Notes under the pieces: model-generated
The model's input: only the letters and a program-made list of their open reading frames with translations
What the model was told of the DNA's origin: nothing
Databases searched by the model: none
Made by a program: the position numbers and the translations under genes
NCBI RefSeq assembly: GCF_032854445.1
Contig: NC_088300.1
Span: forward strand, 48,105,682 to 48,169,681
Direction: 5' to 3'
From: Liolophura sinensis
Lineage: Eukaryota; Mollusca; Polyplacophora; Chitonida; Chitonidae
Length of the DNA stretch: 64,000 nt
Shown: positions 10,830-22,060 of the stretch, one piece after another
Layout of the letters: each line of letters starts with the position of its first letter
Position numbering within the stretch: the stretch's first letter is position 1

Positions 10830-11530
10830 GGCTCGACACTAAGACGTGAGCAGAATTTGGTGGTTCATGATTAGGGAAAACACGCCAACAATGCTCGAGA
10901 GATAAACAATTCTTATGTCAAGCCATCGGCTATATTAACGACATCTGATCGCCCAAGGTCAGGGCAGCCATGTGTGGCGGCACATGCCGAGGCAATCAAA
11001 TTTGGCTACGTCATTTGTGTGATAGCAACGTCAACCATCAACGCACTGCTTAGAGATTGTGTAACTGCTTGTGAGAAACCGCTTGTGGGCTCACGTCTTC
11101 TCGTAATTCAAGGGGACCTCAATGCAGCGAGATATGGGGATCAGCCTGTGCCGTTCATGGCTGCTCATGGCCTCCATTTCCAATGTGACAATGCGACACA
11201 ACACAGAACTGCTTTGACGCGAAATTTCCTGGAAAATGCGGGTATTGACGTCATGGAGTGGCCATCGAGATCACCTGACCTCTCATCGAACACGTATGAG
11301 ATGCTTTTGGAAGAAGCTCCAATGCTGATGGCTAATTAAAGTGACCCTTTTAATGTAAACGTTGACTGTGGAGGGTTCATGCGCCAAGCACACCTTAAAG
11401 CCTAATCTTGTTTTAGTAAACGCTCATTACGTCCATAGAGCAAATTTATCCTTAAGCTACACACTTCTATATAGGTATGCTTGGAACATAAAGTAACACA
11501 TGTGAACTTTCATTTTTGTTCAGTGTATGC
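10830..11530 (+). pseudogene. decayed, internally deleted Tc1-like transposase
   Basis: An HTH-region remnant at about 10860-10990 (SDRPRSGQPCV, the usual linker after the paired-like domain) is followed in another frame by the C-terminal half at 10974-11339: LNAARYGDQ, FQCDNATQH (second catalytic Asp) and VMEWPSRSPDLSS. The block with the first catalytic Asp (TDESRF in relatives) is missing, and the SPDLNPIE motif is broken, so the last catalytic acid cannot be placed. The 121-residue ORF starts well inside the protein. A possible right terminal repeat is catttttgttcagtgta at 11511-11527; I did not find its left partner. A dead element. Confidence 0.7.
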
Positions 11531-12190
11531 GCGGAGGCTGTTCGTGAACCATTTTTTTAACGTCGCTGAAGCTTAAAATTCTGGTTAATTTGTATTAACA
11601 TAGATTAGCTCTTTTTAGGTCTGGCATTCATGAGAGATCCTGGTCAGTTTGACTCACCCTTACCTGTCAACCTGACCCTAAGATAACAGATATAGTCTTT
11701 TTTTTAATTTTTGAATAGGGACGAGAAGAGATAAATCAACCCAGAACTGATGTGGGAGACATGGGGACGGGGCTCAACTTACTTTGTCAACCACAGAATG
11801 AAAAGAGTAATTTTTCAGGAATTTAATTGCACGCATCAACAAGAAGAAGAACTGGATAAAAATGTAGAGTCGTGATAACCCTGTATAAAAGATATAAAAA
11901 TTTCTACATGTCCCCTCGGGATTCGGCATAATTATCTTGTGGAAGAAATTTTTAAAATCCAAGTTTGTACCGCATTGTACCAAGTCGACCTGAACACATC
12001 CTCTCCCCCACTTTTTTTTACAAAGCAACTTTATTTTTTGTTGCGTGATTATTCAGTAGACGTATGTGCGTCATTAACTTTCTATTAATTAACACTGATG
12101 CTCTCCTGTCTGTCTGTAAAGGCCTTTCTTAAGCGGTTTATGTATATGTATTTCTTTACACAACCATGTGTATGAAGAATGAAGCTTTAC
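11531..12190. other. intergenic, nothing recognised
   Basis: AT-rich with small spurious ORFs only. Confidence 0.35.
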
Positions 12191-12199
12191 CGCAAAAAA

Positions 12200-12201
12200 T
12201 T

Positions 12202-12286
<85 letters not shown>
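12200..12286. repeat. (TA)n microsatellite
   Basis: About 85 bases of almost uninterrupted TA. The tyrosine-isoleucine ORFs on the reverse strand are artefacts of it. Confidence 0.95.
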
Positions 12287-12289
<3 letters not shown>

Positions 12290-12291
<2 letters not shown>

Positions 12292-14590
12292 TTCTGTTAG
12301 TCTGCGCGTGTATAGCCTTCCTTGAAAAATGCAGAAAACGCAAAATACCTTAAAATGAAATATAACTGTTTTATAAATGTCTCCACCACCATTACGACTG
12401 GCCGTAAATGTTTGAGGGGACAACCCTCAAAGATGAATTTAACTTTTACTTCTATTTCACAATTTCTGGAAAATTTCCGGCAGTGGTCACATCGTTCATC
12501 TAGTCTCCGGATACAAATTACAGCTGCGAGAACGTTGGGATTTTTTGTGGCGGCAATTCTGATGTTTTTTCCTCAACTTCCCGCATTTATATCGTAAATA
12601 GTTACCTTTCAATCTTTTAACCAAAACTAAATGCAGTAATTATAACCACTGCGAAAGGATTGACTTGATATATGAGCCACATATTATCACTTCCATTTTC
12701 AGGTATACCTGAATATACCTCAATACGGCGTGAGCGTTAGTGATGCGTACAAACGAAAACATGTACATGTATTAAAGGCGGAAATTTCCCTACACTCTTC
12801 TGTCAGTTCACTCGTCTTGAATTCCCGGCCCTCTGGCAAGTATAACCTTATTGTAACTTTTATTACTCCATTTTGCAAATACAGTCTGAATCAGGGGTTG
12901 TAACAGGAGGTCTCAACAACAGGAATTAGCATAAACAATCATAACTGTTAGCTATAGCATCTGATGTATTCCGGTTGTATCCACTGTGATCTAGAAAATT
13001 AGCTCCATACGTCTTAACGTATAAATGCTGAAAAGAAGTTAAGAGTCAAAAATCCATCTGGACAAGATATTCAAATTTACTATGATTGAATGTATGTATA
13101 TATGTATGCCTGGCATTTTTACTGTGATGGTAGATTGTGCTGATAACAATGGGGTAATACAAACTGAAAATTATTCTGTCGTCTTTTTCCCCAGTAACGG
13201 TATGGAATGATTCGTCATTCATTTCACTTTATCCATCAATTATCTGATTTATAACAGCACGCATTACATTCATAACGGCATGGGTCATTCTAGTCCATTT
13301 AGCAATAAAACATCATACAAAATTGTATAAAAGGAGAAATTTTAAAAAATACAATATTATTTGCTTCCAATGCGATGTCTACATTTTCGTAGACAATATT
13401 GACACTAATTTATATGTACTTTCTGTATTGCCATTTATGAGAAGTGAACGCATTTGTCCCTGGTTACTGCAGGGATATCCAATGTTTCCAAAACCAAGAA
13501 TTAGGTCACCCGAACGCCAGCAGTGCATGGGAACGCTGGACAACACGTGATACATGGATGTACTTGACCCGAGGCTGGTTTCAACATTAAACCAACTACA
13601 TAGATTTTTCTTTTCTCTGAAAACAAATAGAGCTAGTTTTTACGGTTTGGGTAAACACCATTTTGCGAGACCTCTTGCCCTACTTATTTATGAAACTGAT
13701 ACTACATGAATGCCTCTGAAACTACTTTCATGCATCTGATATTACAACTAAACGTCTGGAATCATTTTGTATTCGTTCAGGCCGACATGTTTGTGTCGTC
13801 ACAAGAACACTAATAAGTGAATGGGTATAGCACGTGTATAGAATTTGGGAAGATAATTGTCTACCAGATGCTTGAATTCGTTAATTGCTTGAATGAGTCT
13901 ATCGTATTAGCTCTTCGTGTATTTCCGAGGAATTTCGTGCATGTAGACTATAAATGAATGGCTTGAGCGGTTGCTTAGGGCCAAACATATGTTTTCACAG
14001 ATTCCCTAAACGTACACACAAGACAATAAAGATCAATAACTTGAATCGATTGATTGATTCACTGATTTACCAATTCGATGCATTACGTTAATGCCAAAAT
14101 AGTCACATACACCCACTCGTACCTGGTACCTGCACGACTATCTCCTCATACAGCTACACACATGCGCAATATTTACCAATGTACGATTTAAAGATTTGTT
14201 TCCTGAAACATCGACTACACTATCGACTATAGATAATAAGAAAATAATACCATTTACATTGTATATAGGATGTTTTTGTTGTTTGTTTGTTTGCCTTTTT
14301 CTTTCGAGAGGGATCGGAGAGGACGTTCCACGGGAGTATTAGAGCTGAGATTCAGTGTTAGCAGTGCATAACTTTGTAACGCCAATGTGAGTTGTTCAAG
14401 ATTGTAGATTAAATACATGTGGAAATGTTCACATTACAATATAAGTCTAGAATAACCTGAAGTACAAAAGCAGAAATCTTGAAGACACATTGCCAATTTC
14501 ATAAAACTGATTAAAATATGAGTCTGAATTCCCTGCCTTGATAGTCATTGGGGCCTTAAAATTCATTTAAATTCGTTTGCCTGAATGTAG
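12290..14590. other. intergenic, nothing recognised
   Basis: About 2.3 kb without a recognisable gene, SINE or tandem array. Confidence 0.35.
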
Positions 14591-14594
14591 ATGT

Positions 14595-14862
14595 AAATGT
14601 AGGTGAAAAGCTGATCAGCATAAGTAGTAGCTACTAGCAATAGATGCAATACCAAAAGATGAATTAATGTATGAAGTAGCAACTAGCAACAATTGTTATA
14701 TGTAGGTGAAAAAACTAATTAGCGTAACATGTAGCAACTAGCAACAGAAAAGTAGGTAAAAAGCTGATTAATGTATGAAGTGGCAACTAGCAACAATTGC
14801 TATACCACGTAGGTGAAAAACCTAATTAGCGTAAGTAGTAGCAACTAGCAACAGTTGTTTGT
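14595..14862. repeat. compound tandem repeat with 'tagcaactagcaaca' core
   Basis: Five copies of a core tagcaactagcaacaattg alternate with 'gtaggtgaaaaactaattagcgtaa' type spacers. Alternating spacer types (with or without attgttatatg) give a dimeric period of roughly 110 bp. Confidence 0.75.
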
Positions 14863-14899
14863 TTAGATCCCACATATTGAGAAATATAAAACTCCACTT

Positions 14900-15057
14900 G
14901 AGAAACTCAAGAAAATCCGCTAGCAGACCTCCCCATGTAAGACCGGACAGGGAGCAAATATGACCTGGGCTTGAATTCACAGTGATCACACTGGTGAGAA
15001 GTACCTGTGTCATTATACTGCCCTAGCACGCTAACCACTCGGCCACAGAGGCCCCCC
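14900..15057 (-). mobile_element. SINE family A, head-containing copy
   Basis: The reverse strand starts ggcctctgtggccgagtggt tagcgtgctag (A box). It then has gtgaattcaagcccaggtca (B-box region), followed by the ctgtccggtcttacatgggg body. The 3' tail is lost at about 14900. Confidence 0.7.
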
Positions 15058-16025
15058 AGACAACTACAAGCTATGTGAACATATACACTATGGTCATAAA
15101 ACCCGTCTTTTTCTATTGATCCTAATTCTTTTCCACAGCCGCTTTTGACTTAAGCCCAGGTTACAGATCCGTATCTAATTTTTATTCTTTGCTTGAGGTT
15201 AATGTATTGCTTGTATCTGTAGTATTCCTCAACTCGCTGGAAGCGGAAAACCTGTCTCATCGTCATCACCACCCTCACATTTCCCTCACAAATTATTCAT
15301 GCATGGGATCGGGCGTGATCTAGAGAAGAGACATTGTAAGTAGTAGAGTGACGAATGTTGCTGTTGGCTCACTGAGCCCAAAGGTTGATGCGATACGACA
15401 CCAATGTATTGTGAAGGTATCTACAGAACATGCACATTGTACTTAAGACAACATGCACTCCAGGGTTCACATGCACAAATGGGTGAACAAAGGTTCACTG
15501 TACAGGAAAAACATACAGCATCGTAAGCACGTGGTAGCATAATTTGTTAACGACAACACGACCTTACACGGGTGGAACAATTGAGTCTTTCAAATATCCA
15601 GGATATGTATTTCGAATATTACAGCACATGTCGCTCTCTACGCTCGCTTTACATCAGTGCCATCACTCCACTAGCTTGACCTCGGGGCTGCGCGACAACG
15701 TTAATGTAGGCTTGTTTTGGCTTTTCTTCTCCAATGGGGTTCCTATAGCGCTGAAGTATTTCAACAGTATTCAGCGATAAAATTGTTTCAGTGTTGGTTA
15801 GAATGATGCTGTGCACACTTTTAATAGAGAGAATGCATTTTATAAAAAATATAAAAAATATTGTTAGAAAACAACGGTAGAGATTTTGTGTTTTCTGCCC
15901 TCACTTTTTTGTCTCATCATCGTAACCCCAGTAACGCCTGCGTTGTTCAAGATTTCTGTACAAATTTTACTTCTGGCCTCAGTGATGTAAAGCGAACGTA
16001 TACAGTGAACAGCGCAAGCGCTGTT

Positions 16026-17258
16026 ATGGCTGATGGCTTGAAGTTTGGGATTCTTGCTAAGAGTTGGTCTGTGTTGATTGGGTGTCCGCGCTAAGATAGG
16101 CATCAATATGGGTTCGGACGAGGGGAGCTCAGTGTATCCAGGTTGTCTAAGGAGGAGGGAACCGGTCCAGGGCGGGAAACGCAGCAGGCAAAACCTCCCG
16201 TGTTCAGCATCAGTGGGATCGCGACCGTGAATAGGCAACACTTCGAAACCTGACTAAAACAGTCAAACCCACTCCTCTTTTGGCACCTTTTTGTTTTATT
16301 TGACTGGTGTTTTGCGCCCCTCAGGTGCTAGACGCCGAAGTGAACGGACGTTTCGGTTATTCTCTGCTGTTTACACATTTGTGCAACAACAACGCTTGTT
16401 TTTGAAACTAATTTTTTGGTGAACTGGGTGCCCACAGTATAACTACATAAAGATGACATATGCAAGATACATATTAATGGTCCTGTACAAATTTGCTACA
16501 TTTAATGTGTACCGGTTTATGAGTGGTTCTAGTATATAGCCCGACTGTGAATTCCACGCTTCACCAAATACCTTGACTGTACATGCTCTTGGAGAGAGCT
16601 GGATGCGAGGACTCAATGCTACTGGTGAAGAACTTTTCTATGGCTGATGGCTTGAAGTTGGGATTCTTGCTAAGAGTTGGTCTGTGTTGATTGGGTGTCC
16701 GCACTAAGATGGGCATCAATATGGGCTCGACGAGGGAGCTCAGTGTATCCAGGTTGTCTAAGGAGGAGGGAACCGGTCCAGGGCGGAAACGCAGCAGGCA
16801 AAAACCTCCCGTGTTCAGCATCAGTGGGATCGCGGCCGTGAATAGGCAACGCTTCGTAACCTGACTAAAACAGTCAGACCCACTCCTCTTTTGGCACCTT
16901 TTTGTTTTATTTGACTGGTGTTTTGCGCCCTCCGGGAGAGTGTGCTAGACGCCGAAGTGAACGGACGTTTCGGTTATCCTCTGCTGTTTACACATTTGTG
17001 CAACAACAACGCTTGTTTTTGAAACTAATTTTTTGGTGAACTGGGTGCCCACAGTATAACTACATAAAGATGACATATGCAAGATACATATTAATGGCCC
17101 TGTACAAATTTGCTACATTTAATGTGTACCGGTTTATGAGTGGTTCTAGTATATAGCCCGACTGTGAATTCTACGCTTCACCAAATACCTTGACTGTACA
17201 TGCTCTTGGAGAGAGCTGGATGCGAGGACTCAATGCTACTGGTGAAGAACTTTTCTAT
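16026..17258. repeat. recent head-to-tail duplication, two copies of about 615 bp
   Basis: Copy 1 is 16026-16639 and copy 2 is 16640-17258. They differ only at scattered bases and by a short indel (ccctcaggtg versus ccctccgggagagtg). The junction shares the triplet tat with both outer edges. Inside, on the reverse strand, is an open stretch (for example NQHRPTLSKNP), but the copies do not preserve one common frame, so I do not call a gene. Confidence 0.9.
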
Positions 17259-17310
17259 AACGAAAGTTATACTGAGGTAGTAATGGCTTACCATTTAAAA
17301 ATACATTTTT

Positions 17311-17395
17311 TTCATTTAATTGGTGTAGTTTAAGGACATGCTCAAGAAATATTCATTTATACAAACTGACGGCCAAACTAACTTTCCAAAAGAAA
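17311..17395 (-). mobile_element. SINE family A tail remnant
   Basis: Reverse-strand tail fragment: tttaattggtgtagtttaag, catgctcaagaaatattcat ttatacaaactgacggccaa. Much decayed. Confidence 0.45.
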
Positions 17396-17644
17396 CCACT
17401 CATAAATTGAATTTTAACACACATTTTCAGCGAATTCAGTCTGCTTAAACCCAGTAAAAATCCAAGGAGCCCAAGGATATTCCCACATGGGGAAAGCTAC
17501 ATGTGAGCCCACGCCAATCCGTTGCAACAGAAAAAGAAAACCACGTGACCCGAGGACGGGCCGAAACCGCAAGGTCAAAAAGAGTATAAAACGTTAAAGC
17601 CAGTATGTCAGATCTGCACTGCGTTAAAAAAAAAACACCGTAGT

Positions 17645-18349
17645 GATGCCACGACTGACTCCAGAACAATGCCAGAGGCCCTGGGTATGGTGGCTATGAG
17701 AGCCACTCATGCCGACCATTCAGAGGGCAGTTATTGACGGCCCAACATCGACGTCAGAGGTTGAGGTGGGCCCTAATTGTACGACGTTGGCTGTGATTGG
17801 CAACAGGTCGCATTCACAGATGAAAGCCGTTTCTGTCTGTTCACAGCTGATGGAAGACAGCGTGTATACAGTCGAAGAGGCGAAAGAACGGGATTAGCTT
17901 GTGTTCAGGAGGTGGTACCGTATGGTACCGTATGGAGGAGTGATGGTATGGGGAGGGATTTGTGAACAGGAACGGACACCACTGGTCATTATAAATGGGA
18001 ACAGCTCGGCGTTACGTGGATGACATTACGTCCGATTGTTCTTCGCTTCCTTCACCAGCATCCACGTCATTACTAGCATGACAACGCCAGAGTCCATACA
18101 GCTCGAGTCGTGCAGAGCTTCCTTGACGCCAAGGACGTCAACGTCTTACCATGGCCTGTACGTTCCCCAGACATATATCCCATAGAGCACCTCTGGGACG
18201 CCCTGGATCGCCGCGTAAGACAACGAGCACAACTAGCTAACCGTCAAGAACTGGAACAGGCTCTTGACGAAGAATGTCATCGTATGCCACGTGAATTCAT
18301 CAGACGACTGACTTTATCTGTGCGTCGGAGAATTTTTTGCATGCATTGA
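17645..18349 (+). pseudogene. decayed Tc1 (DD34E) transposase
   Basis: The reading starts MPRLTPEQCQR (HTH region), then runs through several frames: VAFTDESRFCLFTADGRQRVY (first catalytic Asp in TDES), VMVWGGI, HDNARVHTARVV (second Asp) and LPWPVRSPDIYPIEHLWDAL (final Glu). There are 34 residues between the second Asp and the Glu, the DD34E spacing of Tc1. The C-terminal 79 residues (18110-18349) are still open. It is broken by a shift near 17690, a shift near 18015 and a TAG stop near 18073; the segment between HTH and TDES is also shortened. Host-silent relic; terminal repeats not identified. Confidence 0.85.
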
Positions 18350-18552
18350 AGCAAGGGGTGGCCACACAAGGTACTGATGAGGCGACTTTATCAAACTGAA
18401 CAACTTTTTCCTTACTCACCAGATTGGCCATCAAACTGAAATGTCGATTTTTTTAACCTGTGACGGCTATGTGGGCTGCTGTACATTTCCTTACTTTGGA
18501 CGTGGACGACCTAAACATATTGTTGTTTTCAACATGAAATCATAATAATTAT

Positions 18553-18730
18553 GAATTAGAAAAGGTTCTCTAACTTCATTTTTTTAGCAAGAATATGAAC
18601 TTCAAACATATCAATGTGTAGAGCTTTTGTTGTTATGTGTCACTGACTAAAGGAAATTTTGGTAGCTAGTATGACTGATTTTACAAACAAATGAATATAG
18701 GCGACTCGCTAAAGGAAATAGACTATAAAA
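18553..18730. repeat. unnamed dispersed repeat, family R2, copy 1
   Basis: Aligns by eye over its whole length with 24771-24950. Shared runs are gaattagaaaagg, caagaatatg, acttc.aacatatc, tgttgttatgtgtcactgac taaag, attttggtagc, agtatgactgattttaca and aatagactataaa. No ORF, tRNA-like box or terminal inverted repeat was noticed. Confidence 0.7.
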
Positions 18731-19210
18731 GGGTAAATATGTTTAAACTGCTAATAGAAGATTGAAGAAAAGTGAAGAAAACCGTCTAAAGAGATAAACA
18801 TGTTACTTTCATTTTTTTCCGTTGATTGCCGTTGGCGTGTGTTTCGCCTGAGTCTCCCATGTGTCAAGCAATCAGGTCAGGTAAATAAAACTCAGTTCAT
18901 TGTTAAAAATTATGCCGACTGAGGCAGGTCGTTGAACGCCATGTGGTCGCTCGAGCGGATATACATTTTAACATAACAGATTAGAGAATTTGCGTCAGCG
19001 TATATGTTAAGTGTCACCACAGGCACAGACTCCATTCACTACTGCTCTTGCTGGGTACGTTGTTTATCATACTTGTAGCTTAACTACAACTTCAAATTGA
19101 TGATCATAAAACTGGTTTGTATGGGGCAGGGGTCGTGGTTGTGTAGTTTTTCCTTTCAATAGCTTGCCTTTCAATCGCTATTTTACTCAACGGGCCTTAA
19201 TTGTACTACG
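18731..19210. other. intergenic, nothing recognised
   Basis: No gene or repeat family recognised. Confidence 0.35.
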
Positions 19211-19214
19211 AATT

Positions 19215-19410
19215 TGTGGGTCGGGGATCTCCGTAGCCAAGACTATTGGCATACCCTCCCCTCCGACCGTACGTAGGAAGGCCTGATGTAACACGCGGAG
19301 GGTTATAGGTTTCCTCAAGGTTTTGCCCGGTTTCCTCCCACCATAATGCTGGCCGCCCTCGTATAAGTCAAATATTCTTGAGTATGGTGAAATAAATAAA
19401 TTAATAAATT
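19215..19410 (+). mobile_element. SINE family A, near full body
   Basis: ctcccctccgaccgtacgta ggaaggcctg, gcccggtttcctcccaccat aatgctggccgccctcgtat aagtcaaatattcttgagta and an aataaataaatt tail. The tRNA-like head is badly eroded. Confidence 0.75.
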
Positions 19411-20247
19411 TTTGCATGAACTTCTCTGTTCTCACTGTTCGAGGGGCATTGGTGACTACAAATATAATATAATTAAAGATGTTTAGTACAGAGAGTAAAA
19501 CCTGAGCAGCGATGAAGCGGTGACAGCGTGACAGCTGCCAAATAGTCACACTTAACCGGTGATACACAGCCTCTTTTCAGTTTACCTCATTTAGGGTTTT
19601 ATTCTAATTGTTCATGTAAGTGCATAAATAGTAGCAATTTACACGCCCTCTGGTACCATGGCTTAAGCAGAATTAGTTTTTAAAATGCAGTGATGTTAAC
19701 TGCAATTTATTAGACGTCACTGGTCTAGAAATACTCAAATGCTGTGTTGTCATCACATTTAACATACAACCACTATAAAATACCACATAAGCGGTCGACA
19801 ACGTTCGTATAGACCTTGATGACGCTGATAACGATCAAACTCAACTCAATCAGACTGTGCCTCAAGTGCCAGCCGTTGTGTACATGCCAAATAAAAGATA
19901 AAAAAGTGCGAAAAATTAGTTGTAAATGCGATTTTTCATATTGTTCTCGACTTTTCATTGAAGAGGAAAAAAACGGTGGTTTTTTGGGGCCATCTCTTGG
20001 TATATATAGTCTTCATTTAACAATTATAGAAATGAGGCTGTAGCACATGTTTAATAAAAAATATTTGCGCTAGAATTTGGTGTTAACAAATGTCTTCAAC
20101 CTTAATTTTGACCATATTTATATTTTAAATATATTCATAATTTGTTTAAGACTCATGTGAATAGTTGTACGTCATGCAATGGATTGCCGAAGGAGGTAGT
20201 AATGTTACCCCGGGTATATTGCTTAATGCTTTCATTACATCACATAT

Positions 20248-20495
20248 TCATTTATTTTATTGGTCTTTAGCGTCGTGATCAAGAATTTTTCACTTACATG
20301 ACAAGGAATGAGGTTTATGGATGGAAGAAATTGGACTGCTCGCAGAAAAAAATGCACCAACCTTCGCCAGGTACGTGACAAATCACCTGACATAAAGCCC
20401 CACACCAAATAGTAAGAGTTGGATTCGCACACGCGACTTCTTTGGCCCGATGGTGAGAGTGTGACAGCGGTTTACGACTTGAGCCATGCAGCGAA
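20248..20495 (-). mobile_element. SINE family C (shares tail with family A)
   Basis: On the reverse strand the 3' end matches the family A tail (tttattttattggtctttag cgtcgtgatcaagaattttt cacttacatg). The body is different and matches 20791-20960 (gtacgtgacaaatcacctga cataaagcc; ttggattcgcac). So one tail serves two bodies. Confidence 0.6.
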
Positions 20496-20509
20496 CTCCA
20501 ACCCGCCCC

Positions 20510-20745
20510 AGGGGCCTCCGTGGTTCAGTTGGATAGCGCGCTATCGCAGCGTAATGACTCAGGAGCCTCTCACTAATGCGGTCACTGTGAGTTCAAGTCA
20601 AGCTCATACTGGCTTCCTCTCCGACTGTACGTCGGAAGGTCTTCCAGCAACCTGTAGATGGTCGTGTGTTTTCCCCAGGCTCTTCCCGGTTTCCTCCCAC
20701 CATAATGCTGGCCACCATCGTATAAGTGAAATATTCTAAAGACAC
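20510..20745 (+). mobile_element. SINE family A, full length
   Basis: Head ggcctccgtggttcagttgg atagcgcgctatcgc (A box), gtgagttcaagtcaagctca (B box), body ccgactgtacgtcggaaggt cttccagcaacctg, then gtttcctcccaccataatgc tggccaccatcgtataagtg. With 33428-33672 this is the best view of the intact element, about 230-240 bp. Confidence 0.85.
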
Positions 20746-20790
20746 GGTGGTGTTTGATATATTTTATATGTATTCATTGGTTCTACTCTT

Positions 20791-20960
20791 TGTTATTTAA
20801 CTCCATGGTGTTTTAAGTCCTACTGGTTATCAGGTGTGCGCCTGCGAGAAATAACCACGCCACTCCACGTACCTGATAAACTTCCTGACGTGAGGCCACA
20901 GTCGAGTCAGCGACAGCTGGATTGAACTCGCGCTGGCCAGGTTCAAAAGCACATGGCTTC
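20791..20960 (-). mobile_element. SINE family C, second copy
   Basis: ctccatggtgttttaagtcc, gtacctgataaacttcctga cgtgaggcc, agctggattgaactcgc. Same body as 20248-20495; the conserved 3' tail is partly lost. Confidence 0.5.
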
Positions 20961-21419
20961 AATTGAGACACATGGGTGTAATCAACGAATAGTGAAAGAT
21001 TGTGAACTTTATCTGTGGTCATCCTTGTAGCTGTTTAAACGTAGCCAGTTAATCCACGAAATTGGCATTCTAACTCTCAATGGGTTATAAATGTATGTTA
21101 AAATACCCATGCAATGATAAAAATACTGGTTTCAAATCAAAAGTGTTACTAGACTCTATACGCCCAACCTCTGGCAATATAAACAAAGAAGAATACTGGT
21201 TTTTGTCCCTTTTTATTTGCTTTGTTAATTGTTTACCCAGTCTCACGCCGACTTTGAGAAATGGACAGCTCCCAGACTGGCGTAAGTGAATAGAAAGATA
21301 AAAACACGACGGCACCTCTTAAAGATACAAACATAAGACTCGAAGATGTTTTTGCGGACCAAAATCTCAGTGACCTATGATAATGACTTAACTTCTTTTG
21401 GAAAGTAAAAGGCCATTTC

Positions 21420-22060
21420 GAAAACAGCTGTGAGACAATATATTCTGTAATCCACTATAGTGTCATGTCTGGTGTTATTCACACGACGTCATATATGTAC
21501 TTTGGGACAGCTGTGAGAGAATTTTATGATTTTATGCGTCATGTGTGGTGTCATTACCCTGACGATATTTATGTACTGAGAGGCAATATATTCTGGGATT
21601 GATTAGGGTGTCATGTAGGATGTCAAAGGCATGACGCTATATACGTACTGGTTGACCGCTGTGAGACAACATAGTGATTGATTAGGGTGCCATGTAGGAT
21701 ATCACCGGCATGACGCTATATATGTACTGGTTGACCGCTGTGAGACAACATAGTGATTGATTAGGGTGTCATGTAGAATGTCATAGGCATGACGCTATAT
21801 ATGTACTGGTTGACCGCTGTGAGACAATATAGTGACTGATTAGGGTGTCATGTAGGATGTCACCGGCATGACGCTATATATGTACTGGTTGACCGCTGTG
21901 AGACAACATAGTGATTGATTAGGGTGTCATGTAGAATGTCAAAGGCATGACGCTATATATGTATTGGCTAACCGCTGTGAGACAACATACTGAATGATTA
22001 GAGTGTCATGTAGAATGCCATAGGCATGACGTAACAGATGTACTGGCAGACAGCTATGAG
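21420..22060. repeat. 79-bp minisatellite, about eight copies
   Basis: The unit begins gtgtcatgtaggatgtca and continues ggcatgacgctatatatgta ctggttgaccgctgtgagac aacatagtgattgattagg. The middle copies (from 21608, period exactly 79) are nearly identical; edge copies are diverged or shortened, the usual gradient of an array homogenised in its centre. Confidence 0.9.

Noticed and set aside
12089-12423. Tyr-Ile-rich reverse ORFs
   Set aside because: Translation of a (TA)n microsatellite.
15864-16241. 125-residue reverse ORF
   Set aside because: Spans the start of the tandem duplication; the duplicate copy does not keep the same frame, and no homology was recognised.
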